This document shows positions 25,531 through 35,289 of a DNA stretch of 64,000 bases, one piece after another. The stretch's first letter is position 1. The number at the start of each line of letters is the position of its first letter. Both the position numbers and the translations under genes were made by a program. The stretch covers positions 1-64,000 of the forward strand of contig JAJYUV010000001.1 of assembly GCA_021792355.1 (NCBI GenBank). The letters are read 5' to 3'. Under the pieces are notes generated by a model. That model had not been told where the DNA came from, did no database searches, and worked only from the letters and a program-made list of their open reading frames with translations. This DNA is from Thermoplasmata archaeon (GTDB lineage: Archaea; Thermoplasmatota; Thermoplasmata; Thermoplasmatales; GCA-001856825).

Positions 25531-25582
25531 TATATATATAAAGTATGACATATTGATGCCATATAACAGACAACTGTCATAC
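25531..25582 (+). promoter_or_regulatory. smc promoter with an 8-bp inverted repeat
   Basis: ATATATATAAAG at 25531-25542 is a strong TATA-like box. GTATGACA at 25543-25550 and TGTCATAC at 25575-25582 form a perfect 8-bp inverted repeat with a 24-base spacer around the expected start of transcription. The half-site TGACA/TGTCA also occurs in the cdc48-ftsZ intergenic region. A regulator binding here is inferred. Confidence 0.45.
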
Positions 25583-25583
25583 G

Positions 25584-28500
25584 GTGAAAAATATGTTCCT
25601 TAAAAGAATTGAAATGGAGAATTTCAAGTCATTTGGTAGAAAGACAGTCGTAGAATTTAGATCAGGTTATACTTCCGTAACGGGGCCGAATGCATCGGGT
25701 AAGAGCAACATCGGCGATGCTCTGTTATTTGTTCTGGGGACGAAAAGTAACAAGTCTCTACGAGCCCAAAAGCTTACAGACCTCATCCATAGGAATCAGT
25801 CTGGGAAGCCTTCTCCTTATCTAAAAGCCAGCGTCACGTTTGACAACAAAGACAAGCTAGTTCCTCTGGATGCAAATGAGGTTACATTTACCAGGATGGT
25901 AAAACTCTCAGAGAACAACGATCAAGACTATTCTTCATACTACTACATCAACGACGACAGGGCAAGACTGCAGGATTTTGAGTATCTTCTTGAAAAGGTA
26001 AAAATTTTCGCAGACGGTTACAATTTTGTCAGGCAGGGAGACATCACCGGAATCGTGGAGATGACTCCGCTTGAAAGAAGAGGCATTCTTGAAGAGGTTG
26101 GGGGGATCTCTGTCTATAACACCGAGATAGAAAAAGCGAACAACGAGAAAGAGAAGACTAGAGAAAATATGGTGACTGTCCAGGCTCTCGTTGCGGAACT
26201 GTCCGGCAGAGTTGAGCTGCTCACCAAGGAAAAAGAGCAGGCAGAGGCATATCTTGCGAAAAAGAAAGAGATTGAGAAGAACGAATCAATATTGCTTTTC
26301 AGGAAGAAGAGCGACACCGAGAACGAGATATCCACAATCAAAGAACAAATGGAAAAGATAAATTCGGAGATAACGGCTGCCGATGAGAAGGTAAGAGAAC
26401 TGGTTGCAAAGGGGGACGAACTGGACAGGAAAATATTATCGCTGAAAGAGAGCAACAAGGAACTAGAAGAATTCCAGAGGATCAAGGTCGATCTTGATTC
26501 AAGCAAGATAAACTATGCAAAGACAAATATGGAGCACGAAAACCTTCTAGGTACAATCTCGCAAATAAAGAAAGAAATCTCTGAACTCACATCCAGAAAG
26601 AAGAAACTGGAGAATGAAGTGAAACAAAGTGAAACAAAAGTTAAGATGCTTGAAGAGGATCTAAAATCCAAAAACGATGAATTCAAGGAACTGGAACTGA
26701 ACATCCAGGACATGGAAAACAAGTCCGCGACATCTGTGGATAAATTTGAGGATTTGACGAAGGCAATAAACGACATCAACAAACAGAAGGAAGACACTCT
26801 CAACGAACTTGCGAAGCACAAGTCCAATCTATCGTCTATACAGGCCAGGAATGCCGGAATTATGGAAGAGATATCGAAGGTGGAGGAAGAGATAGCAAAT
26901 CTAGATTTTTCCATAAAGGACGCGGACTGGAGATCCAAGAACCTTAAGAAGGGAACGCCTCAAGGAGAAGATTATGACAAGCTCTACCTCGAGACCAAGA
27001 AGAGGATAGAGCAACTGAGGAAAGATGAGGAGGAGATAACCACCCAGATCGAAAAGGCAGAGAGCGAAGTGGGTAAGGTACAGGGAGTAAAGCTCTCGGG
27101 AGTCTGGGAGAGCATAAATTTCATAAATACAGAATCGGCAAATGGTCATTTGAAGGGTATAAGGGGAACGGTCGATTCGTTGATTTCGTATTCTCCTGAA
27201 AACGAGAAGGCAGTCAGAGCTGCTGCTGGAAACAGACTGTTCAGTATTGTTGTAGAGAAGGACGAAGACGCTCAGAATGCAATAGAGTCTCTGAAGAGAA
27301 AGGGGAAGGGTCGACTGACATTCCTTCCCTTAAACAAGATCATACCCCTGAGACCAAGGGGTAAGGCCGTAATGCTCGCACAGGACGGGTCGACGCTAGG
27401 ATTCCTCTCGGAGAAGGTCATGGCAGACGATTCGCTCAAGGACATAGTCAGCTATGTGTTTTCAGACACGCTCCTCGTGAGTGATATGAAAGTCGCGAGG
27501 GAGGTAATGGGAGGAGTCAGAATAGTTACTCTGGATGGAGATCTGATTGATCCAAGCAACGCGATGACGGGCGGAATGCTTCCAAAGAGAGAGATCGGGA
27601 AGGATCTAGAGGGACTAACTGCAAAACTCTCATCGCTAAAGGGAAGAAGGGTAGAGATAAGGAATGAGCTAGGTCTCCTGGAAAACGAGTTGAGGAGCAT
27701 TGCAGAGAAAATAAACAAGGCTCACCTCGAAGTGGGGAAGAGCGAAGGAGAGTACACGCAGATTGTTAGCAGGAAGAAAGAGCTGGAAGATCAGTTGAGA
27801 AAGAAAAAGGGATACCTCGATGATAGGAAGAAGCTATTGGAAATCGGTACGAGCGATGAGAAAGCGGAAAACAGTGCGATAGAGCAGATAAATTCGGAGC
27901 TCATTTCAATTAATGCGCAGATTGATAAGATAAATGCAGAAAAAGACAGGGCAATGGACAAGAAGACGAGGGAAGAGATAAGGGTAATGAAGCAGAAATT
28001 GGGCAATCTGAAGAATGAAGTGGAAGAAAAATTGTCGAATCTGAATAGTCAGAAGATGGTACTTAGCGGTCTGAAGGCGAATCATGACACGGTAGAAGAG
28101 TCTATAGAATCCAAACAAGACGAGTTGTCCAAAGGTAAAAAGACGTCAGATGAAATGGAGTCTTCTCTCCAAAAGATGAAAGGTGAACTGGACGCCCTCA
28201 CATCTCTCTACCAATCGAAGGAAGGCAAACTGAAAAAGAGGGGAGAGGAGATAGAAAAGATTACTAACGAGAGGTTCAAGGTCAGGTCCGAAGTTGACTC
28301 AAAGACCACGATCAAGAAGACAAAAATGGACTTTCTTCTATCCCTGCAGGCAAAGATGGAGGATGCAACACAGAGAATATCCGAGCTGAACAAAACAATC
28401 GAAGAGAAGAAGTATGAGATACTCGAAGACCACAGGTCAATTGAAGAGATAAAAAAAGAGATCAACGCACTGGAAAACCAGCTGCACGATATGGAACCAA

Positions 28501-29102
28501 TCAACCTAAAGAGCATAAACGACTACGCGGAAGAAAAGGGACGACTGGATGAACTTCTTGGTAAGAAGGGAAGACTAGAAGAAGAAATGAACAGGCTTGG
28601 AGAACTAGAGAACAAACTCGAAGAGCAGAAGAAGGTAGTCTTCCTGGAGGTATTCGAAGCAGTCAACAAGAATTTCATAGATATATACAAGGAGCTGACA
28701 AATGGAGGAGAAGGTTACCTGCTTCTTGAGAATGTTACAAACCCGTTCCAGGGAGGACTTGTAATTAAGGCCTCATCTAAGGGTAAGAAGGTTGACAACC
28801 TCGCATCCCTGAGTGGAGGGGAGAAGAGTATAGCAGCACTATCATTCATCATAGCAATCCAGAATTACGATCCATCACCAATCTATTTCATGGATGAGGT
28901 GGATATGTTTCTGGACGGGGTAAACGCTGAGAACGTGGGAAGATTGTTCAGAAGGAATTCTGAAAGCGCCCAGATAATCGCTGTAACTCTCAGAAAGGCT
29001 ACAATGAAGTATGCTCACCAGATAATCGGTGTAACCTTCCAGGACAAGAACAGTACGGTGTTTACCAAGGAACTGGAACCAGAGGAGGCTGCAGCAACAT
29101 GA
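25584..29102 (+). CDS. smc: Chromosome segregation ATPase SMC
   Basis: Full-length SMC of 1172 residues that folds and segregates chromosomes as a ring with ScpA. The N-terminal half-ATPase has Walker A GPNASGKSNIGDALLFVLG (residues about 34-52). Two long coiled coils flank a hinge at about 505-660, which includes GRLTFLPLNKI and ALTGGML-like DPSNAMTGGM. The C-terminal head has the signature LSGGEKSIAALSF and Walker B YFMDEVDMFLDG. In-frame ATGs at 25584 and 25593 are both possible starts. The scpA gene overlaps the end by 4 bases. Confidence 0.96.
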   Translation: MKNMFLKRIEMENFKSFGRKTVVEFRSGYTSVTGPNASGKSNIGDALLFVLGTKSNKSLRAQKLTDLIHRNQSGKPSPYLKASVTFDNKDKLVPLDANEVTFTRMVKLSENNDQDYSSYYYINDDRARLQDFEYLLEKVKIFADGYNFVRQGDITGIVEMTPLERRGILEEVGGISVYNTEIEKANNEKEKTRENMVTVQALVAELSGRVELLTKEKEQAEAYLAKKKEIEKNESILLFRKKSDTENEISTIKEQMEKINSEITAADEKVRELVAKGDELDRKILSLKESNKELEEFQRIKVDLDSSKINYAKTNMEHENLLGTISQIKKEISELTSRKKKLENEVKQSETKVKMLEEDLKSKNDEFKELELNIQDMENKSATSVDKFEDLTKAINDINKQKEDTLNELAKHKSNLSSIQARNAGIMEEISKVEEEIANLDFSIKDADWRSKNLKKGTPQGEDYDKLYLETKKRIEQLRKDEEEITTQIEKAESEVGKVQGVKLSGVWESINFINTESANGHLKGIRGTVDSLISYSPENEKAVRAAAGNRLFSIVVEKDEDAQNAIESLKRKGKGRLTFLPLNKIIPLRPRGKAVMLAQDGSTLGFLSEKVMADDSLKDIVSYVFSDTLLVSDMKVAREVMGGVRIVTLDGDLIDPSNAMTGGMLPKREIGKDLEGLTAKLSSLKGRRVEIRNELGLLENELRSIAEKINKAHLEVGKSEGEYTQIVSRKKELEDQLRKKKGYLDDRKKLLEIGTSDEKAENSAIEQINSELISINAQIDKINAEKDRAMDKKTREEIRVMKQKLGNLKNEVEEKLSNLNSQKMVLSGLKANHDTVEESIESKQDELSKGKKTSDEMESSLQKMKGELDALTSLYQSKEGKLKKRGEEIEKITNERFKVRSEVDSKTTIKKTKMDFLLSLQAKMEDATQRISELNKTIEEKKYEILEDHRSIEEIKKEINALENQLHDMEPINLKSINDYAEEKGRLDELLGKKGRLEEEMNRLGELENKLEEQKKVVFLEVFEAVNKNFIDIYKELTNGGEGYLLLENVTNPFQGGLVIKASSKGKKVDNLASLSGGEKSIAALSFIIAIQNYDPSPIYFMDEVDMFLDGVNAENVGRLFRRNSESAQIIAVTLRKATMKYAHQIIGVTFQDKNSTVFTKELEPEEAAAT

Positions 29103-29878
29103 GTACCGATCTTGTTTCAGAGATCCTAAACAAGAACAAGGATCAGGCAGTCATAGAAAAGATCATGCAGGAGGAGATCTCTCCGGAAATTGAGAACAAG
29201 AGGGGAGAAATAATTCTGAAGGTGTTGGAGGTAGTGGACAAATACGGCCTGGACCCTTGGAACATCGATCTGGATAAATTCACTACAGTGTTCTTGAGCG
29301 AGATCAATCAATATTTCAGGGATTTTCCTGTCGCTGGAAAGATAGTCTATTTTGCATGGATCAATATAAGAAACAAGAGTGAGTTAATGCTCCCTCAACC
29401 AGAGGAACCGGAAGAAATGCTAGATGATTCTCTGGATATTGGAGTGGAGGAAGCTCCACTTCCGGACATCTCTCTGGGATACCTACCCGTAGAGAAGAGG
29501 AACGTTACAATCGAGGACATAGTTGAGGCAATAAAGAACACCCCTCTCAGTTTCCTGACCAACACGGTTAGGAAGGCAAAGAAGATAATATTCCAAGAAA
29601 CAGCCCACCCAGAGGATTTTCAGGTCATAATAGGTGAGGTTTGGAGTCGGATGCTACGCTCAAAGAGAGACCATTTCACGATGGAATCCATTGCAAAGGG
29701 ATCGAACGACGACCTGATTGACGTTTTCCAATCCTCACTTTTCCTTTCCTACTTTGGCAGGATTGAGCTAAACCAGGAGGTACCTTTTGGGAACATCTGG
29801 ATAAAGATGCTGAAGAAGGATAGTACTACTACTCCAGTTCCTGAGGTGAAGCTTGAAGAAGACGACTTCGTAGTGTGA
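29099..29878 (+). CDS. scpA: Segregation and condensation protein A (kleisin)
   Basis: Kleisin of 259 residues that bridges the SMC heads. The N-terminal VVDKYGLDPWNIDLDKFT is the conserved SMC-neck binding segment; an acidic middle linker (PQPEEPEEMLDDS) and a C-terminal winged-helix region follow. It is translationally coupled to smc through an ATGA overlap. No scpB follows; the next gene is on the other strand. Confidence 0.9.
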   Translation: MSTDLVSEILNKNKDQAVIEKIMQEEISPEIENKRGEIILKVLEVVDKYGLDPWNIDLDKFTTVFLSEINQYFRDFPVAGKIVYFAWINIRNKSELMLPQPEEPEEMLDDSLDIGVEEAPLPDISLGYLPVEKRNVTIEDIVEAIKNTPLSFLTNTVRKAKKIIFQETAHPEDFQVIIGEVWSRMLRSKRDHFTMESIAKGSNDDLIDVFQSSLFLSYFGRIELNQEVPFGNIWIKMLKKDSTTTPVPEVKLEEDDFVV

Positions 29879-29983
29879 GCCGACTGCTTGTTCCAGAATC
29901 GATTATTTCGAAAAGTCATATTCACCAGTATGTATTTAGCGGTTCTTATCCTCCCATCATTATATTCAATAGAAGTGGCTAGG

Positions 29984-30433
29984 TCAAGTCTGCGTCAGCA
30001 TTTTTTCCATGGAATAAGCGTCAGATCCATCGTTATAATAGGAAGGAAGGAGACTGGCAATTGAGTACCCGTGATTCTTGTAGAAGGCAATTGCCTCCTG
30101 ATTGTCAGTTCTGACTTCCAGTTTGATCTTGTTTATCTTTATCTTGAGTGCCTCTTGCTCGAAGAGAGTTATCAGTCCGGATCCAATACCGTTATTTCTA
30201 AAAGGTTTGTCCACGGCCAGCATTAGAATTCTAGCCTCCCTCTCTCCGGATATACCTCCGCAAATAAAGCCTGCAACAGTCTGGTCAGACATACCCAAAA
30301 TAAAACCCGACGGCCACGACTTCTGTATGTCCAAGAATACGAAGTCGTTGTACCGTTCTGTCAAATTCTTCCTCGTGATCTCTATGACATCGTCGAGCTG
30401 GGACTGTCTGAACAATCTGAACTGGACAAACAT
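29984..30433 (-). CDS. GNAT-family N-acetyltransferase (RimI-like)
   Basis: GCN5-related acetyltransferase of 149 residues. The acetyl-CoA-binding motif is RNNGIGSGLITLFEQEA, preceded by the beta strand ARILMLAVDKPF and followed by IKLEVRTDNQEAIAFYKNHGY, a pattern close to archaeal RimI/Ard1 N-terminal acetyltransferases. It lies 8 bases after the MAT gene on the same strand and is probably cotranscribed. Protein N-terminal acetylation is the best guess for its role. Confidence 0.85.
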   Translation of the reverse strand: MFVQFRLFRQSQLDDVIEITRKNLTERYNDFVFLDIQKSWPSGFILGMSDQTVAGFICGGISGEREARILMLAVDKPFRNNGIGSGLITLFEQEALKIKINKIKLEVRTDNQEAIAFYKNHGYSIASLLPSYYNDGSDAYSMEKMLTQT

Positions 30434-30441
30434 GTCTATTT

Positions 30442-31638
30442 TCAGAAAGTATTTATTTCTCCTGCGACAAGCATCTTGGTTATCCTGTTCAGGTTAGCAA
30501 GCCAGTCATCCGCAATATTCGTGAAGTCTTTCGTATACTTCTTAGAGATCTGCTCGGTGGTTCCTATGATCTGCAGATTGGCGACGTGGGGGTCATCTAT
30601 CGGTCTACCGATCTGTGATACTATTCTCACGTGTATTTCCGGCACGTCTCCACCAGATTCTTTAATGCATTGCTCCGCTATCTTCATAGCAGCAAGGTTG
30701 TAGAGTTTCCCAACGTGTGTCACAGGGTTTTTTCCTGCGGCAGCTTCCATGCTCATTGGTCTATATGGTGTAATGAGACCGGTTACTCTGTTGCCTCTTC
30801 CAACGGATCCGTCATCTCCGTTTTCCATAGAAAGTCCGGTGACCGTGAGATAGTAGAGGTGGTCCTTTGGATTGTCTGCAGTGTTTATAGCGACCTTAAT
30901 CTCCCGCCTTGCTTCTTTTTGGACGTACTTTTCAACGAGTTCTCTTGCCTTCTCCTTCTTGTCTACGTAGTCTTCTCCATCTTTTAGGTACTTTCCAACC
31001 ATAGCAGCTGCGATCGTCAAATTAATGGTATCCTTCTTCCTGAATCCCATGACCTTGACATCATATCCAAGGGCTGGAATCGTTTTCTTTAGGTCAGAAT
31101 TGACAAAGTTCTCTGCCCTCATCACTGCCTTTTCTACCTCTGAAAAAGGCGCGAATCCAACGCCGAACGAGGTATCGTTAGAAAGCAGCTTTGTCGTATC
31201 GTAGAGGGACCTTAAATCTATTGAACCGTGCCCTATTCTGCAATCTATCATCACATCACTTTCAATGTTTAGCGTATCGAATCTGTTTCTAAGGTAGTCA
31301 GAAGCGGCTTTAATGGCTATGCTTCTGTATGGTATCCTCTTTCCATTGACAGTCGTAGTCGCTCTCCCTGACAGTAATATATAGACAGGTTCAAGTACCA
31401 TACCACCATTAAATTCTGGCTGAGATTGGCCCCCAACCACTTCTACCTGGTCGGTGTTGTGGTGCAGTATTCTACCATAGTTCTCAATATAATACTTGGA
31501 CAGGGATCTACTCACTGCCTCAGCTATTCCATCAGATATCGAATCTGGATGGCCGATACCTTTTCGTTCTACGATCTCGACCTCCCTTTCCTCAACTAGA
31601 GCTTGAGGCAGAGATTCGACGATTATATTCCTATGCAT
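30442..31638 (-). CDS. mat: Archaeal S-adenosylmethionine synthetase
   Basis: Archaeal-type methionine adenosyltransferase, making SAM from methionine and ATP. It begins with [11 protein letters not shown] and [15 protein letters not shown], contains [21 protein letters not shown] and [18 protein letters not shown], and ends normally. The frame is open to an ATG at 31659, but the ATG at 31638 has a strong Shine-Dalgarno GGAGG 7 bases upstream and gives the usual N-terminus (398 residues), so I chose it. SAM supply matters for the two radical SAM enzymes and tRNA/lipid modification encoded elsewhere. Confidence 0.94.
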   Translation of the reverse strand: MHRNIIVESLPQALVEEREVEIVERKGIGHPDSISDGIAEAVSRSLSKYYIENYGRILHHNTDQVEVVGGQSQPEFNGGMVLEPVYILLSGRATTTVNGKRIPYRSIAIKAASDYLRNRFDTLNIESDVMIDCRIGHGSIDLRSLYDTTKLLSNDTSFGVGFAPFSEVEKAVMRAENFVNSDLKKTIPALGYDVKVMGFRKKDTINLTIAAAMVGKYLKDGEDYVDKKEKARELVEKYVQKEARREIKVAINTADNPKDHLYYLTVTGLSMENGDDGSVGRGNRVTGLITPYRPMSMEAAAGKNPVTHVGKLYNLAAMKIAEQCIKESGGDVPEIHVRIVSQIGRPIDDPHVANLQIIGTTEQISKKYTKDFTNIADDWLANLNRITKMLVAGEINTF

Positions 31639-31755
31639 TACGGATTCCTCCATATTCACTAAAATTCCTTCTATAAATAAAATGTTTGTTATTAGACTTG
31701 CATAAAACTACCTTCGATTCTGCAAAAAAACAGTTTAATACGGTCAAATTATATC

Positions 31756-33243
31756 GTGACTGTGATGAAGAGAGAGGGGAAGAACGCAATAATTTCAGTC
31801 TCTTACAAAGACGGATTGGAAGAAGTTGGTAACTTCTTGATTCAGAACAAGTTCAACATTTTCGGTACTTCAGGCACGAGGTCTTATCTTGAAAAAAACG
31901 GGATCAAATGCGAGGGTATCGAAAAGCTTACTGGAAATCCTGAAATCCTTGGGGGAAGAGTCAAGACTCTTTCAGCTGCGTTATCCGCAGGAATTCTTGC
32001 AGAAGACAGGGAGGACGAGGACCTAAAGAAGTTCGGCTACCTACCGATTGACCTCGTATACGTAGAACTCTATGACTTTATAAGCTCATTTCAGAAAGGG
32101 AACAAGGACCTGGTTGAATTCATTGATATCGGCGGGGTGACAATGCTAAGAGCTGCTGCGAAGAACTTCAAGAGGGTCATAACAGTTCCAGGAAGGGACT
32201 CAATGAAGCACGTAATGGCCACAATGAAGGAAGGAGAAGTTTCGCCCGAGATAAGGAAATTTCTAGCAGCAGAAACCTTCAGACTGACTTCACTCTATGA
32301 CTACGCGATTTCACAGTGGTTGGATTCAGATGGACGCATATTTACGACTGGAGGGACCGAGTTTATGAAGCTAAGGTACGGAGAAAATCCTCATCAGAAA
32401 GCTCATTCATATGCGCTATACCCTCCTTTCTTTGAGTTATTGAAGGTAGGGAAAGAGGTCAGCTTCAATAATATCATAGATGCGTGGACTGCCTGGGATC
32501 TTACCCTGAGACTAGGGAGCGGGTCTAGCGCGGTAGTGAAACACACTTCGCCCTGTGGGGGAGCAATTGGAACAAACTCGATCGAAAGAGCATATTTATC
32601 TGATTCAGTATCAGCCTACGGAGGCATTCTCGCCTATAACGGCGTGATAAATTCAGACCAAGCATCCTTCCTAAAGGACAAATTCTTAGAGGTAATAATT
32701 GCAAGAGATTACGAGAGCGGTGCGTTTGATCAACTTGACAGGAAGAAGAATGTTAGAATTCTGAAGGGCAGGGATGAAGTGTACTCACTACCTGACATAA
32801 GGAGCGCAGGAAACATTCTCCTAGTCCAAGAATGGAACAAGAGGTCTGATGTCAAATTTGAGATAAAGAACGGCACCCCATCGGACGGGTTATTGAGCGA
32901 CGTGAAGTTTGGATGGGAAGTCGTTAAATCAATAAAGAGCAATGCAGTTGCAATAGTTCTAAATGGTTGGCTCCTGGCCTCGGGCGGAGGGCAACCAAAC
33001 AGAGTAGACTCAGTAAAGATGGCCTTGAACAGGGCGGAAGAGCTGAAAAGGCTCGATGAGAATGTCCTGCTTATTTCTGATGGATTTTTTCCGTTTGCTG
33101 ATTCAATTGAACTGATCAATAGCCGTGGGGTAAAAAACATAGCAGCACCGATGGGTTCTATAAGGGACAACGATGTTATCGATTACTCTAGGAAGAACGG
33201 ACTCACACTCATTGAAATAAAGGAGAGAGCATTCAGGCACTGA
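31756..33243 (+). CDS. purH: Bifunctional AICAR transformylase/IMP cyclohydrolase
   Basis: Bacterial-type PurH of 495 residues catalysing the last two steps of IMP synthesis. The N-terminal MGS-like cyclohydrolase domain has IFGTSGTRSYLEKNGI and GGRVKTLS; the transformylase domain has KLRYGENPHQKA, VVKHTSPCGGAIG and SGGGQPNRVDSVKMA. The start is GTG at 31756, with GTG 31762 and ATG 31765 as alternatives. Many archaea use PurP/PurO instead, so this fused form marks the bacterial-type variant. It ends 1 base from the converging RPA-partner gene. Confidence 0.94.
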   Translation: MTVMKREGKNAIISVSYKDGLEEVGNFLIQNKFNIFGTSGTRSYLEKNGIKCEGIEKLTGNPEILGGRVKTLSAALSAGILAEDREDEDLKKFGYLPIDLVYVELYDFISSFQKGNKDLVEFIDIGGVTMLRAAAKNFKRVITVPGRDSMKHVMATMKEGEVSPEIRKFLAAETFRLTSLYDYAISQWLDSDGRIFTTGGTEFMKLRYGENPHQKAHSYALYPPFFELLKVGKEVSFNNIIDAWTAWDLTLRLGSGSSAVVKHTSPCGGAIGTNSIERAYLSDSVSAYGGILAYNGVINSDQASFLKDKFLEVIIARDYESGAFDQLDRKKNVRILKGRDEVYSLPDIRSAGNILLVQEWNKRSDVKFEIKNGTPSDGLLSDVKFGWEVVKSIKSNAVAIVLNGWLLASGGGQPNRVDSVKMALNRAEELKRLDENVLLISDGFFPFADSIELINSRGVKNIAAPMGSIRDNDVIDYSRKNGLTLIEIKERAFRH

Positions 33244-33244
33244 A

Positions 33245-34024
33245 TTACGGAACGTAGCGATATATTCCGGTCTTTATTTCCATTATTTCCCCATCGCTCA
33301 TAAGGTTCCTGATCTCATCCTCGAGTTCTTCCCTAGGGATCCGTTCGCCAAGTTTGTCGACCAGCTCCTCGAACGAGATTTCTCTGAAATTCTTTATCTC
33401 CTTCAGAATGGTCTCTCTGTTGCCCTGGTTAACGTTTCGAAGAAAAACATTAATTTGGTCAGAGAATTTTTCGACGTCTATTGATCCCTTGAGCTGAAAA
33501 CGGACGTGAAGGCCCAGACCGTTCCTGTAGGAGTTCAACAACGCAATAAGTTCTTCCTTTTCCCTAATCCCCGACGAGATAGCTCTCGAAATCTTCTTCA
33601 CTCTCTCGTTCATGAACTGCACGGACTTTGATTCTAGGTACTTCCTCTCTAACTCTGATATTTTTGAAATGTTCTCTAAGTAGAACCTCTTCGAGAACTG
33701 TCCCTGAGCGTTTGAAATAGAAACTTTTCCGACCGTTATTACATTGTCGTTCTCTTTCAATTCTTCAAGAAATTCCAGGCTTTCGGAGTAGTACGACCCG
33801 ACATAAAGCGTGACCTCGTTGAAGCTATCCTTCACCCTAAGAATCGGCCTTTCATCTTCGTCTGACTTTCCCACAAACTTTCCAGAAATGATGAACCTGC
33901 TTACTAGCAAACCGAGTTCAGAAAGACCGAAAGACGTACTTTCATCACCTTCATCCCTGTACGTTTCATCTATTCCAAGCAGCTCAGGGGTAGTTATCCT
34001 TACAGCTGGTTCTCTCGGTTTCAT
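33245..34024 (-). CDS. RPA-associated OB-fold protein (COG3390)
   Basis: Small partner of the archaeal single-strand DNA-binding protein RPA. The 259-residue protein has an OB-fold in the first 135 residues (VSRFIISGKFVG, VTLYVGSYYSE, GKVSISNAQGQF) and a C-terminal winged-helix-like region (SFEELVDKLGERIPREELEDEI in part) as in RPA32-type proteins. It overlaps the RPA gene by 4 bases, the usual archaeal arrangement. It probably forms a complex with that RPA in replication and repair. Confidence 0.85.
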   Translation of the reverse strand: MKPREPAVRITTPELLGIDETYRDEGDESTSFGLSELGLLVSRFIISGKFVGKSDEDERPILRVKDSFNEVTLYVGSYYSESLEFLEELKENDNVITVGKVSISNAQGQFSKRFYLENISKISELERKYLESKSVQFMNERVKKISRAISSGIREKEELIALLNSYRNGLGLHVRFQLKGSIDVEKFSDQINVFLRNVNQGNRETILKEIKNFREISFEELVDKLGERIPREELEDEIRNLMSDGEIMEIKTGIYRYVP

Positions 34025-35289
34025 TTTAACCCCTCTATCGTTTTCTGGTATTCTTCACCTATAGTCTTCTCATCCAACACGGAAAGCTCTTCGAATTCCA
34101 TATAAGTTCCAGACGTTCCCCTAAATCCGTAAATAAGGAACTGAATCGGTTTCATAACTAACTTAGCCTTCAATTCATCCAGAATTTCCGACTCTTTTCC
34201 TTCCTCGATCAGTTTCTTGATCCTTTCCTTTCCGCCTGTCACATACTTTTCAAGCACTTTCTGATATGCATATGCGAGAGGAGAGGAGTACCCATCGTCC
34301 ACTATCATCGACATTCTTAAAATCTTCTCTACAGGAGCGTCTGGATGATTAGTGCATTTGCCATCCTTAACAACCCTTTGACAGACGGTACAGACACGAA
34401 CTACCAGGTTTTTTTCCAGTATTTTCAATATTATGCCTTGGCCCTTTACGCTTCCGTTCTGGGAGTTGGACAGTTGTTCCAGTGTCTCGAATTTACCGCT
34501 TTCTTGGGATAGTACGCTGATCTTAGTCCCCTTTCCGATCTGAAGATAGAGTTTTTCCTTGAACTGTTTTATAGAGGCCCCTTTTATCTCCACCACTCCA
34601 TCGGTAAGCGGAGTACCCCAACTTTGAACCGAAATATTTCCAGACGCATCGTCCAGGACTCCTGAATAAAGGGTCACAGAATCTCTTCCTACATTCTCCT
34701 TAGAGCGTGTTGATCTTAGGGTTCCTTTTATTGACACATCGTACATATCAGGTTTGAGGTCTTTTATCATCAGACTTTCACCGACGACGCTCTTGAGGTT
34801 AGATTTCTCAAGAACTTTGATCTCCATTTTTGAAGATATCGTAAGATATGGGTGTTCATTGTAACTACCTATTGATGCATTCACTATTAGGACAAGGTCT
34901 CCTCTAGCTATCCTGCTGCTGCCGTCTGGAAATTCTGTAAAAGGGAGCTTCCCCGTCTTGTCTTCTAGTGTCCCCACGCACCTAATTCTCTTGGTTCCAT
35001 CCTTCTCGTAATCTATGCACCGTATAGAACTGACAGTTCCAAGTATGTTGCCATGATATCCGTCCCTTATTTCCTTCAGCGGAGAAGCCTGGAAGAAGAT
35101 ATTCATGTCCCCAGAGTACTTCCTTAGAAGTTCTATGGCAAGTTTTAGGGGAACTGCATCTTCGGATTCCACTCTCTTTTTGAATTCTGCATTGGCTTCT
35201 TCATTGTTCTGAACAGAGTCACTGAAACTCTTTAAATATTGATTGATAAAATCGTTTCCGCCCAAGTTGTTTCTACCTCTTCTCATCAA
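34021..35289 (-). CDS. rpa: Replication protein A, single-strand DNA-binding protein
   Basis: RPA-type ssDNA-binding protein of 422 residues. It contains at least two OB-folds (about 75-160 and 178-260) and a C-terminal zinc-finger-containing OB-fold with C300, C303, C312 and H315 in CTVCQRVVKDGKCTNH. The domain order matches euryarchaeal RPA41. It overlaps both its upstream amidohydrolase gene and its downstream partner gene by 4 bases, so the three form one transcript. Confidence 0.92.
   Translation of the reverse strand: MMRRGRNNLGGNDFINQYLKSFSDSVQNNEEANAEFKKRVESEDAVPLKLAIELLRKYSGDMNIFFQASPLKEIRDGYHGNILGTVSSIRCIDYEKDGTKRIRCVGTLEDKTGKLPFTEFPDGSSRIARGDLVLIVNASIGSYNEHPYLTISSKMEIKVLEKSNLKSVVGESLMIKDLKPDMYDVSIKGTLRSTRSKENVGRDSVTLYSGVLDDASGNISVQSWGTPLTDGVVEIKGASIKQFKEKLYLQIGKGTKISVLSQESGKFETLEQLSNSQNGSVKGQGIILKILEKNLVVRVCTVCQRVVKDGKCTNHPDAPVEKILRMSMIVDDGYSSPLAYAYQKVLEKYVTGGKERIKKLIEEGKESEILDELKAKLVMKPIQFLIYGFRGTSGTYMEFEELSVLDEKTIGEEYQKTIEGLK

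Noticed and set aside
26114..28516. Several minus-strand open frames of 70-141 codons inside smc
   Set aside because: They are Ser/Leu/Phe-rich mirror images of the Lys/Glu-rich coiled coil codons and have no start signals.
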